DNA from: Umbilicaria muhlenbergii
Taxonomy: Eukaryota > Ascomycota > Lecanoromycetes > Umbilicariales > Umbilicariaceae
Length of the DNA: 64,000 bases
Direction: 5' to 3'
Assembly (NCBI GenBank): GCA_000611775.1
Contig: KK106985.1
Location: forward strand, 1,722,291 to 1,786,290
Part shown: piece after piece, positions 10,619-22,061 of the stretch
Numbering within the stretch: the stretch's first letter is position 1
How the letters are laid out: every line of letters begins with the position of its first letter
The notes under the pieces: model-generated
Told to the model about the DNA's origin: nothing
Seen by the model: the letters and a program-made list of their open reading frames with translations, nothing else
Database searches by the model: none
Made by a program: the position numbers and the translations under genes

Positions 10619-13600
10619 ATGGCGTTCAGTTTCGGGAGCTCGGGCCCGTCTGCCTTTGCAAGCAGTATTGGAGGATCCTCGGCTTTTGGGAGCACTGCTG
10701 GAGGATCAAACAACGGCCAAGCTCAGACAGGCCCTGACTTGGAGGAAATCCTGACAGAGGTAAGCATCTCCTACTCAGTCAAGGGCAGCACAGCTGACTT
10801 TTTTTGAAAATAGGGACTTGGGTTCCAATCGCTCGCAGGAGAGTCCAAGGTCAGACTGCTACCAACACCATGGCCCTCGGATGCGCTTCCTCCTCCCACT
10901 GCCTCCTTGCTCAGCGTCGCCTCAAACAAAGGACTTATCGCCGCTGCTGGACCAGACTCTGTGATCATAGCATCCACTGAGTCTGTTCGACAAGCTTTTG
11001 CATCGCAAACCTCTGCGGATAGCGATGTGAAGCCCTTTTCGCCACAGTTGACGTTGCCTATTGGGACGAGGATTTCCCAGGTGGCTTTCTCGGCGGATGA
11101 GAGTTTTCTCGTAATATCAGCAGAGAATGGTGGAGGTTTAGCCGTCTACGATGTGCAGGCTCTCATGCAAGGTAGCACGCAATCAGCCTTTGAGCTCTCC
11201 ACCAACGGAGTCTCCTTGCGAGCATTGACACCAAATCCTACCCCCGAGAAGGCAGAACTCTTTGCTGCAGTTACAACCAACGGAGATCTCATGATGGCAA
11301 ATCTAAAAAGCCGGCAATTTTTAAGCGGTCCCACAGGACAAACCATGAGAGATGGTGTTAGTTGCGTTTCGTGGAGTACGCGGGGAAAGCAATTAGTGGC
11401 AGGACTGGGAAACGGGACTGGCTTTCAGATGACGCCAGAAGGCGAAGGGAAGGCCGAGATACCCAGGCCCTTGGGGCTGGATGGGGATCAGCACGTGTCT
11501 TCAATATCGTGGCTCGAAAACAACGTTTTCCTAATGGTCCACACCTCTTCTTCTTTTGACGCCGGCACTGTTCCTTCCTCAACTTTCAACCTTGTGACCC
11601 GTCAGCCTCCTGCAGCGTTCACGTTTCAAAAACTCCCTGAGCCGTGTGCACCATTTGGATTGAACCGCTCACCGCCTTATCACTTCATACAACGTTTGAG
11701 GGACTTTCCGCCGAGTATACAAGACATCCTCGTTGTTGCTTCTACTGGTTCTACAGACGTGGGCTTGTTCACACGGTCAAAGGCTCCATTGACGAGCGGA
11801 CTCCCAGCAGAGAAAGTCACAAACGTTTTCACCACTACCGGTATGGCCAACGACTCACGCCGGGCCCAATTGTCGATGACTGAAGATGGCTCTGATACTT
11901 CCCCAATTGGTGTTGCAATGGATCTTTCAAGTAAAGATAAGGTTAAGCGACCTTTGCCGGGCGAAGAGATGGACGAGTCGCCCGGTCCACTTCCGGCGGT
12001 GATGATCCTAAATAATGAAGGGATATTAGCCTCGTGGTGGCTCGTCTATGCCGACTCGATAAGACAGGGATCTGCTTACCCAGGCCTAGTTGCTGTTGCT
12101 GGCAGTCAATCGCAGCCCCAGCAATCTGCAGGCCGACAAGATTCGCCGTTCGCAAGTGCGAGTGTAGGTCAGCAACCAAAGCCAGCCTTTGGTCAAAGCG
12201 CATTTGGTGGACCTTCAAATTCTATTGGGGCTTTCGGTGGTGGATTTGGCAAGCCTACAGCTTCTGCTTTCGGTAGTACGAGTACGCTCGGAGCACCTAC
12301 TTCCGGAGCCTTTGGTGTTTCGTCAAGACTTGGAAGTCAGCAGTCGCCGTGGGGTTCTACAAATACAGGCGCTCAAACTGGTGGGGCTGCATTTGGAAAA
12401 CCGGCCTTTGGGTCATCGACCCCCTTCGGAGGATCATCGCAAGCGCCAGCATTCGGATCAACCGGCGGTATTGGAAGTCGTCCATCGCCCTGGAGTGCAG
12501 TCGCTACGGGCAGTGCTGCAGCCACGGGTAGCGTCTTCGGCCAATCCGGGGGGTTAGGAGTGCGGGCTGGGCCCGTGTTTGGGAGTGGGTCTTCGGGTAC
12601 TGCTTTCGGGTCGACACCGTCTTCGACAGCCCCTACTGCGGGATCCGGATCAGGGTTTGCGTCATTTGCCAACGCAGGTGGATTTGCCGCTGCGGCAGCA
12701 AAGAGCAGCGGGCAAAGCTCGTTCGGTGGAGCTACACCTTCTGCTTCCTTTGGCTCAGGTATGGATACAGACACGAGTTTCGGAGGGACACCCAAGAAAT
12801 CCGAACAGACCTCTGGTGGACTCTTTGGCGCAGGAAGTGGATTTACCTTAGGCTCAACTTTCAAGGGCGACGGAAGTGCCAAGGACGATGCTCCCAAGCC
12901 AACCAACAACGTAACCGGCTCATTTTTCGGCACCGGTTTTGGTAACGCATTAGGAGAGACGCAGAAGGACGTAGGGTCGCCTCAGGTCAAGGAGGCTGAC
13001 ATGACTGAGGACAGCGAGAGCGAAAAGGTACAAAGCAGTCCAGCATCGGCTATAGAGCCCGACTCGACCACCCCTGTCACACCAGCGCCCCCCAAGTTTT
13101 CATTCCCGGCTACCGCCCCTCCTACGGCGAGTGGCGTTTTTGGAACTCAAGCTCAAAACAAAGAAACTCCGGCTGCAGTGGGAAACAGTGCTCCTACCAA
13201 TTGGTCCTTCGGAAAGCCGACGCCTCCGTCTACAACACCCCAAGTCACACCCAAGAAGCCGGAAGATACAATTCAGCCCTCAGTAGAGATCCCTACATCT
13301 CCAGTAATCAAAACAGAGCCTGAGGATGAAGAAGACGCAGAATCTCGCGAAGTCGACAAGAATGTACCGGAGCCTCCGTTACCACCGAACCCAACAAGTA
13401 AGACCAGCTACTCTCCTGGCGAGTCTTCTCCTTCATCTGCAACTGGCTCTTCGCCGAAAAACCCTGTCGATGACGCTCCTTTACCGCCAGACTTCCTGGC
13501 ACTCAAGCCTAAACACGTCGAGGAATTGCAGCCAGATTTCCCTGCAGAGGGAGATGATGACAGCTTGGAAGACGGTGAGGCTAGCGACTTAGAAGAAGAA

Positions 13601-15196
13601 GAGGAAGGCCTAGATGGCGAGGGTAGCGGCATAGACGTTGCGCAGGAAATTAGTCCCACGACAGACCCAAACCAAACCCCAAAGGTTACTCCAGAAAGCT
13701 CTTTCGGGGCTGGAGCGTCATTCGATCGAAGCCCTATAGGTGGCTTGTTCAACAAAGTTACTCAGCCTTCCTCCAAGCACCTTTTTGGAGAAATCGGGAA
13801 AACGTCTGCACCTATCTTTCCGCCACCGTCAAAGGTGCAAGAGAGCCCCCGCTCACCGAGTCCCGTACGTTCTTTTATTCAAGGAGACGTGTTGAGGCCG
13901 GATAATGCACGATCTTTCAGTGCTCCTGGCCTTCAGACAAAAGCGCCTGCTATCCGCAAGTCGGTTCTGAGTAAGCCTTTGCAGAATAGTGTACTAGCAA
14001 AGTCACAACCTTCTGCAGAGGAGCAGCGAAACTCGGAGCGAGAGCGTCTGGCCGCTCAGCAAGCTAAGAAACACGCAGACGAGAATCAAGATCTTAGTGA
14101 TGGTGAAGACGAGAAGATTCGCGAATTGCTTTCCACCGAGGTTGAGGCGACACTACGGTTAGATACCTTCCTCGCACATACTGACTATGTTGGCAACATC
14201 AATAAACCCGGTGTGCCTGGCCAGATAGAGAAACTGTACCGAGATATCAACTCCATGATTGATACCTTGGGCCTTAATGCACGATCACTGAAGGCTTTTC
14301 TGAAAGGTCACAGCGAGCCTTTTGAGGATGGGGAACGATCGAGAGAGGACCTGGAAGATGAAGACCACTGGACTCTAGTTGAAATCAGTGACCTTGGCGT
14401 ACTTGTTACCGAAAAGCTCAGCCACCGGCTTGAACAAGCTCGAGTCAAATGCGTGCAAGAGAAGCTCAACACATGTCAAGAACTCCTGAGAGACCTCGCA
14501 AAGGTCCGCTCAAAACACAACGAAATCAAGAAATTCGTTCATGCGCGCTCCGATCCAGACCAGATCGGAGCCACCAGGTCCGCACCCCTCAGTACGGAAC
14601 AAACAGCCATCCAGCACGATCTCCGCAAAGAATTCATGCGCTTCCAGAAGCTACTCGCGGAAACAGAAGAGAGCATCACCGTCCTCAAAGCCAAGCTGGC
14701 CTCGCACGACAGCTCCAACGGCAAAGGCGGAGCTCACAAAGTCCCCACGGTAGAGGCCGTCACGAACACGATCATGAAAATGACAAGTATGGTCGAGAAG
14801 AAAAGCGGCGACATTGACGTGCTAGAGAACCAGATGCGGAAGTTACGATTCTCTTCCGTTACCGACAGTGGTGCTGGCAGCAGTAGGGAGGCGTCGCCGT
14901 TCGTCACTCCGGCTAAACCGGCGAGACAATCTCAACGTGGCACGCCCGGGTCGGCGAGTTCGTATGCACCCTTCTACACGCCGGAGAGCACGAAGAGTCA
15001 GTTACGAGCTTCGATGGGGTCATCCGGTAATGGGAGAAGCAGGGGGCGCATAGGTGGAGTGACGCCTGAAGACGTCGAGAGATATAAGACAAGAGTGCAG
15101 CGGAGGAAGGAGGTGAAAGGGACACTGGAGGAAGTCCTTGCGAAGGGTGGACGGGAAAAGGGTGCGGTTCGAGTCAGAAGTTTGGATGATGTGTAG
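10619..15196 (+). CDS. nup159: Nucleoporin Nup159 (Nup214 family)
   Basis: Cytoplasmic-side nuclear pore protein that docks the mRNA-export helicase Dbp5 (family knowledge). Exons 10619-10759 and 10814-15196, 1507 residues; the 54-base intron is phase 0 and joins ILTE to GLGFQSLAGES. Order of parts: a short FG segment at the very start (AFSFGSSG), a beta-propeller-like region at about 50-440, an FG region at about 490-720 with SAFG, PAFG and GGFGKP units, a long acidic/Pro-rich linker at about 800-1100, and a C-terminal coiled-coil segment from about 1115 to 1400 (EEQRNSERERLAAQQAKK, LRLDTFLAHTDYV) that should bind the Nup82 complex. SPW tripeptides recur in the FG region. Family call is firm; propeller limits are estimates. 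Confidence 0.93.
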
Positions 15197-15896
15197 ATAT
15201 TACTAGGATAGGAAATGCATGATGAGATACCCGGACACGATCATAGGCTCTCTCCCCTCTCCCTCGCAAAATCATTTCCTGTATTTGCCGTTGATTCAGT
15301 CTCCGCCCACGCCAAGCCTGTTCGCAGCCGTAGTTGTAACGAATGAACGGCTGGTGCTTGACACGCCCTTTCTCCAAAACTGATCGTGATCTCCCCCCAA
15401 CCGAGGCAATTGAGGAGTGGAGGCACGTCTCTGTTGGCCGACGGTCTCATTTGTTTCAGACTCAAAACACATAAAATCGCACCACGACTGCTTCAGCAAA
15501 ATCGCAAATCGCATATCGCATCACCGTGTTTGAGAAAGTTCTCACTGATGGAGTGAGTCGAGTCTCCACCTCAGAGCTGAGACGAACACCGCCATTCGCA
15601 AATCGCATATGTTTGAAACAAAGCCGTGCTGTGGCTGAGGCTACATGGGAATTAGCAGTATAAAAACAAAACGAAATGCTTCGCCAACGACCACCATCAT
15701 TACTGCGCTCTTGACCTTCAAGACCCCAAATACACATTACTATCTTATCCACGAGCCCAAACATCCTCCCTCTCACCCGGCCAAACCCTTCTAAGTAAAT
15801 AAGCACCCTCCCCCGGCCCCCCTTTCAAGTCCTCCCCGTCCCAAAAAAGACCCATAGCTGACGAACCCCAGCCCAGCCCAGCCCACCAACCTAACC
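15197..15896. other. Intergenic with repeated 15-mer
   Basis: 700 bases holding the nup159 3' end and the upstream region of the KP4-like gene. Only shadow-like minus frames are seen. It carries the direct repeat listed separately and a C-rich leader just before the next start. Confidence 0.4.
15502..15610. repeat. Direct repeat of a 15-mer, 94 bases apart
   Basis: TCGCAAATCGCATAT occurs exactly at 15502-15516 and again at 15596-15610, each followed by a related GTTTGA segment. The first copy is followed by more ATCGCAT, so the motif is itself built from a 7-9 base unit. It lies 290-395 bases upstream of the KP4-like start codon. Confidence 0.8.
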
Positions 15897-16364
15897 ATGC
15901 GTTCCACCCTCCTCCCCCTCCTCCTCGCCAGCTTCAGCTACCTGCACCTCGCCTCCACCGAAGGCATCAACTGCGAAGGCAACAGCCGCTGCTCCCCCAA
16001 GCACAACAACCAGCTAAGCGGCCACAACGACCTAATGGACGAATTCTACCAAGCGCTCGCCAACGGCGCCTCGGACGTCATCACCGGCGGGCCCCTCGTT
16101 TCAACGACGCGCTACCCGTTGCCGGGGCAGAACTACATCGCCTGCGATGCGCTGGCCAAGATCTGCATGTCGCTGTCGGGCAATTATCCGGCTGGAGGGG
16201 TCGATGGCTTGACGCTGGCGACGCGGGTGGGCGAGTTGAATAGTCATGGGTGTTGGTATTGTGGGAGTGTGCCGCTTTCGGGGGATAATGATCCAAAGAA
16301 GATGGGGACGCTGAAGATTGATATCGCGTCGCCACCTTACTGTGACGGGGTGTGTGGGGTGTAG
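15897..16364 (+). CDS. Secreted KP4-like cysteine-rich protein
   Basis: Small secreted protein of the KP4-like family, which is named after a killer protein of a smut virus and is widespread in ascomycete genomes, where its members have been linked to fungal or plant growth effects (family knowledge). Single exon, 155 residues, apparently whole. A signal peptide of about 20 residues (LLPLLLASFSYLHLA) is followed by GINCEGNSRC; the mature part has eight cysteines. Family signature pieces are GQNYIACDALAKIC and NSHGCWYCGSVPLSGDND near the C-terminus. The role in this organism is not known. No partner gene is evident next to it; the zinc-cluster gene downstream is convergent. Confidence 0.87.
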   Translation: MRSTLLPLLLASFSYLHLASTEGINCEGNSRCSPKHNNQLSGHNDLMDEFYQALANGASDVITGGPLVSTTRYPLPGQNYIACDALAKICMSLSGNYPAGGVDGLTLATRVGELNSHGCWYCGSVPLSGDNDPKKMGTLKIDIASPPYCDGVCGV

Positions 16365-16566
16365 CTGAGTTGACTGGCCCCGGGAGGTTTGGCTACTTGG
16401 TGTTTCGCAGCATTTTGACATATTTGCGGAGATGAAGCAGAGAGCAGACTGTTGCGAGGTCGAGGGTAAAGCGGGAGTCGCTTTTGCCAAGGCTGGAGGC
16501 CTTCATAACGACATGCCATGCAAATGCTCATGTCAGGCAGATAATACGGTCTGCGGTCGACAACTG

Positions 16567-19258
16567 CTAGGGAAAGGGCGCAAGGTTCAGTTCGCCAGTA
16601 TTGATGTCCGGGGGAAAAAGCTTGTCCCACTCGCTCTTGATATAACATTAGCATCGTTTAGATCAATTCAGACAAGGCACACGCTTCGAATCAAACTTAC
16701 CCAGTCAATATCCGTCAGAGAACTGTCTCTGGAGTTGGGAGATTCGAGATAGCCAACAAGCTGACTACTGCATGTTTCAGAACTCCCTTCAGGACTGTCA
16801 TTAGTAGGCGGTGGTGCAAAAAGCATTTCTCCATTGGCAAAGCCGTGGAACTGGTAGTTGGAGGCATCCGTAGGCTGCTGCGTCGTACCCAGAATCGGAA
16901 ATGGATTATGTGGAGACCATGGCTCTTCTGACTGTAACTGCCCTAGCCTCTCTAGCATGCCTGTTGGAGCACGTATTTTCCGAATATCTCTATAGACGTT
17001 TAGTTTGTCTCGAAGCTCAGTCAAGATGAGACGAGCCTTCTGGTCCCGCGAGAGATGCGGGGGCACTTCGAAAACGTAATCTAGACACTTCCAGATACGA
17101 TCCGCTTCTTTCCGCATCGGATATGCGAAAATCTCGAGAACCAGCAGCAGAGCTGTGTGATACTGTTGATACGCGCCGGCGTACCAGGCCCAGCGCTCCA
17201 GAACCGGGGAGGTCTCCAGTTCCATGGCGTCCTCTAATACTTGCGTACCAGAGGTTAGGATAATTTGACGTAGGCGATCTGGAGACACATCAAGACGTTA
17301 TAACAGAACCGTAGCACGAGTGCACTGGATGCACTCACCTGGGATTGTCTTTGCAACACCGTTATGATACCTATTCAGAACCATAATGTGCATTCTTAGA
17401 ATGAGGACATTCATAACCAAGTGGCCGCAGCGTTGGATAGGGATGCTGTCATCTATCATAGGCACGTATTTTTCGTGCATGGTCCTCCGGAAACTTTCGA
17501 TTTTGCTAAGCACGGCGGTCAGACTGATTTTCCGCTTGTCAAGGCGTGCGCGATCAACCCAGAGTTGACGCTGCATTTCCAAGCATTCCATTCGGATCAG
17601 GGTAAAGGTCATATCGGTCCATCGATTCGATGGTTCAATAGTAGGCAACCGCAGTTCGAGGTCTGCGTCGTCGACGTTGAGGGGTAACTGGGTATCAAAA
17701 TCGTCCTTGCGAATACTGGGTCTTGGTCCTTGTGCTTCACAAGTCCTGATATCAAGAAAACAGAGCTGGTACCATATCAGGCGCCGGACATGGGTCTCAA
17801 GAGGAGTCAACCCATACTCTGAGCCGTCGCGGTGTAGGCCCATACATTCTGCAATGCGGATACCGGTTCCACACAGCGTCGAATGCGCTCGAGACATCTC
17901 TTTGCGACATAGTGGTATCTAATCACAGTCAGGACGAACATCATGACCAAGTCAGCAAGACGTGGGGTATGCGTCGCAATTCGGAAAAGAAATGTACAGC
18001 TTATCGAATCAAAGCATTGGGGTGTTAGACTTCACATGATAACAACCCCAAGCTATGCCGCGCGTATTGGACAAGCAGGAACACAACTAAGGACATTGAA
18101 ACACCGGTGGGGCCATACCATATACATGACAAATGCTTGGAGAGTCTCAATCTTTGTGGTCCGAAGAAAGTTTGCACGAGCAAGAGCAGTCTCCGTGGCC
18201 ATCTGGAAGTTCTCAACCAAATTCTGCTTCGCAACCCCAAAGTCATGGAGAATGGTATCTTCGGACATGCTAACAACGGCCGAGAGCATGGCGGCAAAAA
18301 CAATCGCCTGGACTGAGCCGGCCGGCTCTATGCCCATCTGGATCTCGGCCCAGAACGTGTCATATCTTCGCTGGAACGTTGGTCGGTGGACGACACGCGC
18401 CAGGCAATGTACAGCAACCCAGTATTGTTGGATCAGACGATCTGCGGCAACTTTGGAGGGAAGAAAGTCTACCAGGGACGCAGACTGGTTGCTCGATGGG
18501 AAAAAAAAGTTCGAGGAAGGCGCCATGTATGTCGGACCCGGGGCCAAGAACGAGGCCGAGTCGAGAAGGCGAGCAGTTGGCGGTTCTAGCAGTGGCGCCT
18601 TTTCTTCGGGAGACGAATGATCGTTTTTCGGATTATTCAAGGTTGCTGCCAGCTACTGACAATCAGTGATGTCTAGCGACAGCCTCACGGCAGACCCTAT
18701 ACCCACCTCTTCGCCAATCTTAGGCCGAACGAAACCTCCGACCCTTTCGGTGAGCCTTATCTTCCCCATTCTCACACCCAAGTCCATCAGATCATCGTCA
18801 GCATCGTCATCATAGGCAGCATCGCCTACAGCCAGTGGTGATCCTTCCAAGTCTTTCTCGTCCTCTGGTATGAGCAAGAAGTCTATGTCGTCCCCATCTT
18901 CGTCTTTGACAGCGACGTCGTCATTTTTGGTCCCACCTCGATCCCCTTTCCTCGCAACATCTTGCTCCAGCACTCTCTCCAACGAGCCCATCTTCTCCTT
19001 GATCTCAGTCAATTTGAGCTGAGAGGCTGAATCCAAGGCCGGTGCGAGAAATACACAATCCCGGTTAAATTTCGTGCAATTGGTGCAAGGATGAGACTTG
19101 TCACATTTCAACTTGCGCCGCCGACATTCAAGGCAAGAGGTGATCATGCGATTACGACGCCGGATTCTGGTCGTAGATCCAGATCCAGCAAACGGAACAG
19201 CTGCAGAGACCCCATTGGCCTCACTAGGATGGGAAGCCGTTGGCGGTATGTATGACAT
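16567..19258 (-). CDS. Zn2Cys6 transcription factor with fungal TF domain
   Basis: Nuclear zinc-cluster regulator; target genes unknown. Five exons: 19258-18703, 18645-18119, 17918-17339, 17278-16701 and 16635-16567, 769 residues. Introns are 57, 200, 60 and 65 bases. DNA-binding motif C-x2-C-x6-C-x5-C-x2-C-x6-C is seen in CLECRRRKLKCDKSHPCTNC near residue 43, after a basic RIRRRNRMI. Then a coiled-coil stretch, an acidic region with many Asp, and the fungal TF domain at about 230-600 with AECMGLHRDG and the following RRLIWYQLCFLDIRTCEAQG. Splicing of the long intron gives MYM-IPLCRKEMSRAHS, the normal family sequence, and the 69-base last exon gives SEWDKLFPPDINTG. The ATG at 19258 is the first in frame. 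Confidence 0.9.
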
Positions 19259-20005
19259 GGTGGCCTCGTTCACAATGCGCTGTGATCCATTAGGAAAATC
19301 CCCTGTAGCGTCTGCGGCATGCTGTACCTTCTTCAACAGTCCGTTGTTACGTCCGTACCTCCTCTTTTAGCGAGGTTGAGGCGATCTTAGTAGTTCTCAT
19401 AGGCTGTAGTGACAATCATGGAGTCGGACAGTGTTTGGTACCCCACAAAGCCACGAAGGACCGCTTCAAGTCAGAACCATGTGAAGGCTATGATCGCAGA
19501 TGAGATGTGGTTTCCAATCGAGAGCAAAGTCAAATTAGAGGCTCCAAGTGAGATATCTTGGAGCTATGAACCCTGAGCGGGTACCGTTGTCAGCCTGTGA
19601 GCCGCCGATAAGCTGCATGGAACCCCTGTATATATCCATCAAGTCGCTGCTCGAGCCAGGAAGGTAGCAAACACATGATCATGCTGAACTGCGGCCGAGG
19701 CCTATGAAACCATGAGCAAGTCGACGGACAATGGAGCGCTTGTTAGTATCCGAGCACAACACCAGGCCCGGACTGAGGACTGGACGGTAGAGATTAGAGA
19801 AGGATCGTGGTGTAGGGCTGAGGTTTGGGGTCTGCAGAAACACTCCGCAAGGCTGGCTTAGTCAAAGTGACATCACCCAAGGTATCCAATCACACTGAGG
19901 CCACAAGAAGTAGGTCGGGGGGTATGGAATACACGGTGCCGCCGGATCTGATCTCTCCATACGAGTCAACTTCCTACACGTCGTTATCACTGACAATCAC
20001 TCATC
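19259..20005. promoter_or_regulatory. Region between divergent genes (zinc-cluster gene and repeat protein)
   Basis: 747 bases upstream of both the zinc-cluster gene and the 120-residue repeat protein. I see no convincing gene. CGGTGCCG at 19934-19941 is a CGG inverted repeat with a 2-base gap, loosely like a zinc-cluster half-site pair, 65 bases before the next start; this is only suggestive. Confidence 0.35.
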
Positions 20006-20471
20006 ATGTCCACAGGCGCATCAGGTTCCGACGAGAAGATCTCCGCTGCCAAGATAGAGCCGCTCGCCTCGGATCAAAAGGAGGGCATTCCTCATGACCA
20101 AGGTTCACGTGGCGTTGTAGGCACGGACAGGAGCATCGATCAAAGTAGAATTGAGCCTCTGGGTGGGCATGGTACGATGGTGTTTTTTATTACTCGTACC
20201 CGCTTAACATTGCTTGCCACTGTGGGGGCCCGTTTGCAGGAGCTGACGGTATTACTCTCTACGCATTGTCATAGGGCAGTATCAGCATCCGGAACCGCAC
20301 GCCGATTCGCATGGCGTTGTTGGAAAAGACGATACTATCCAGTCATCGAAGATCGAGCCCTTGGAAGGGAAGATGACCGAGGCGACGACTCATCAGGGCG
20401 GATTGGAAGATGAGGAGGTTGATGCGTCGAGAATCAACCCGTTGGGGGAAGTCAGAGAGGAAATGTCGTGA
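20006..20471 (+). CDS. 120-residue protein with four S-x-I-x-P-L type motifs
   Basis: No family recognised. Two exons, 20006-20171 and 20275-20471; the 103-base intron has GTACGA donor, a GCTGACG branch site and CATAG acceptor, phase 1. The protein is hydrophilic and probably disordered, without signal or membrane segment. Four copies of a short motif occur: AAKIEPL (ends residue 20), QSRIEPL (52), SSKIEPL (85) and ASRINPL (112). Around copies 2 and 3 the match is longer: GVVGTDRSIDQSRIEPL at 36-52 and GVVGKDDTIQSSKIEPL at 69-85. Two motifs lie in each exon, which suggests an internal duplication. A linear peptide binding a partner through the repeated motif is a possible role. The matching repeats across the splice joint support the intron and the gene. 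Confidence 0.75.
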
Positions 20472-20983
20472 AAGGAGTCGGCCTGTCCCGAACAGAATGG
20501 CTGGTGAAGGTTATCTGTGGGGCAACGGGAGATTGCAACGCTTGACAGATGGACGGCAAGCGCAGGCTTCTTCCTTCAAAAGGATTGTAGTATGAAGCTT
20601 TTCGGTGGTTCGCAAGAACGATAGACTATGCCGAATGCCATATTTAAACGGACGCGATTCTTGGAAGGCAGCAATGGAATGTGCCGTCTCTTTCAAGAGT
20701 GGGGTGAGGAGGCTGGTGTGACAGTGGCCTGTCCCCGTGGGGAAGGAGTGGAAAGGCAGCAAATAGCTTCGGCAACCTCTAAGATTCTAGCGGCCGTGGC
20801 GGGGGTTGTCCCTGAAAGCTTCCTTCCGTCATCGCGGGGCACGGAGAGCCCCACTCCCAATGGAAGTATGGGGACACTGAGACCTTCCCTCTGTTTATGT
20901 GTCCCCTTTTCTCTCTTCCCTCTTCCATATTCTCAGTCCATAGTTCCATCTAGCCCCCTCTGATCGGAAAGAGTCCAATCGCA
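20472..20983. other. Intergenic
   Basis: 512 bases between two plus-strand genes, with a pyrimidine-rich stretch before 20984 typical of a leader. No gene or site seen. Confidence 0.4.
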
Positions 20984-21746
20984 ATGGCACCACCAGCGAC
21001 CGAAATCGCCCTGCTCCCTCTCCTCGCCGGCGCCGAGATCGAAGACCCCAACTCCAACGCCGGCAAAGTCTGGCAAGCAAGTCTCGACACCATCGCCGCT
21101 CAACCCGGCTACAAAGGCGCCTTCTGGGGCCGTCAGATAGAGAACAGCAGCATCCTCGTGCTCCTCATTGGTATAGATTCCCCGTCGATTAACCAGCCAG
21201 TCATACATGCATCATTCTTACTGACCTTCCATACCAGACTGGGACGATGTCGCCGCTCACAAGAGGTTCATGAACGATCCCTCCTACGGACCCTTCACCA
21301 AGCACATGAGCTCCATCCTCGATGACACGCCCGCAATCGTCATGTATCACGCCGAATTCACACCCCACCCGCCCTCCGTCACCGTCGAGACGACCACCTC
21401 CGTTCTTCGCAGCTCCCCCGGTGCCACCGAGGTCACTACCTTCTACCTGGACCCATCCATTTCCTCTTCCGATGCGCAAGCCTTCGAAGACGCGTTCTGG
21501 AAATTCTCGGCCGAGGCGATCGAGAAGGCGGACGGGTTCACGTCGACGGCCGGTGGGTGGATAGTGGAGGATTTAGAACACGAGAAAGCGGGGGGAAAGG
21601 CAAAAGGCTATTCTTTGTTGATTGGCTGGCAGAGTGTGGAGAAGCATACGGCGTTTAAAGATACGGAAGCGTTCAAGGGGTTTGAAGCTGCCAAAAAGTA
21701 CTTGAAGCACGGAGAGGTGGTGCATGTGAAGTTCATAGCCAAGTAA
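20984..21746 (+). CDS. Dimeric alpha/beta-barrel protein, ABM-like
   Basis: Probable cytosolic protein of the dimeric alpha/beta-barrel class, like antibiotic-biosynthesis monooxygenase (ABM) proteins. Exons 20984-21170 and 21238-21746, 231 residues; the 67-base intron is phase 1 and restores LLIDWDDVAAHKRF. Two barrel-like halves are visible: residues about 5-100 (ALLPLLAGAEIED, GYKGAFWGRQIENSS, ILVLLIDWDDVAAH) and about 125-231 (VTTFYLDPSI, GFTSTAGGWIVEDLE, YSLLIGWQSVEKHTAFKDTE, VVHVKFIAK). The W-x-S/D-x-x-x-H pattern after the third strand is seen in both halves and is typical of the fold. Substrate unknown; many fungal members have no proven enzyme activity. The start has a good AAATGG-like context. 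Confidence 0.8.
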
Positions 21747-22061
21747 CGGCCCCATTTATAGCATGCATGTGTAGATTGTACTTCTATTCATGCAGCTGGA
21801 GAGGACTATGTGACGTATGTACTGGACCAAACTGGACCATCCCTCCAACCCGACATCAGCCAGACCCTGTCGCTGCCTTCCTTACCGTCTTCGGTCGCGC
21901 AGCGGTAGTCCCCTCTAACCTCACCGTGGCACGTCCCAACATCATCCAGAACCCGTCCCATCCTTCCCTGCCGTCTTCGGTCCCGCAGCGGTCGTCTCCT
22001 CCGACCTCAACCTAGCACATACATCAGCCACGCTTTCTTCCGCGCCCATACCATGAACAAC
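21747..22061. other. Intergenic between convergent genes
   Basis: 315 bases, mostly occupied by the 86-bp duplicated segment listed separately. No gene seen. Confidence 0.4.
21852..22023. repeat. Diverged 86-bp tandem duplication
   Basis: Two copies, about 21852-21937 and 21938-22023. The best-kept core is CCGTCTTCGGTC followed by GCAGCGGT, at about 21884 and 21971; over the 57 best bases roughly ten differ. A third partial copy may start at 22021 (ACATCAGCCA). In one frame each copy reads VFG-x-AAVV-x-S, so it may come from old coding DNA. Confidence 0.75.

Noticed and set aside
18025-18303. Possible extra exon in the 200-base intron of the zinc-cluster gene
   Set aside because: Joining 18119 directly to 17918 gives the normal family sequence MYM-IPLCRKEMSRAHS, so no exon is needed.
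20242-20250. Possible 9-base microexon in the repeat-protein intron
   Set aside because: The second intron would be only 26 bases; the segment reads GAGCTGACG and is better explained as the branch site.
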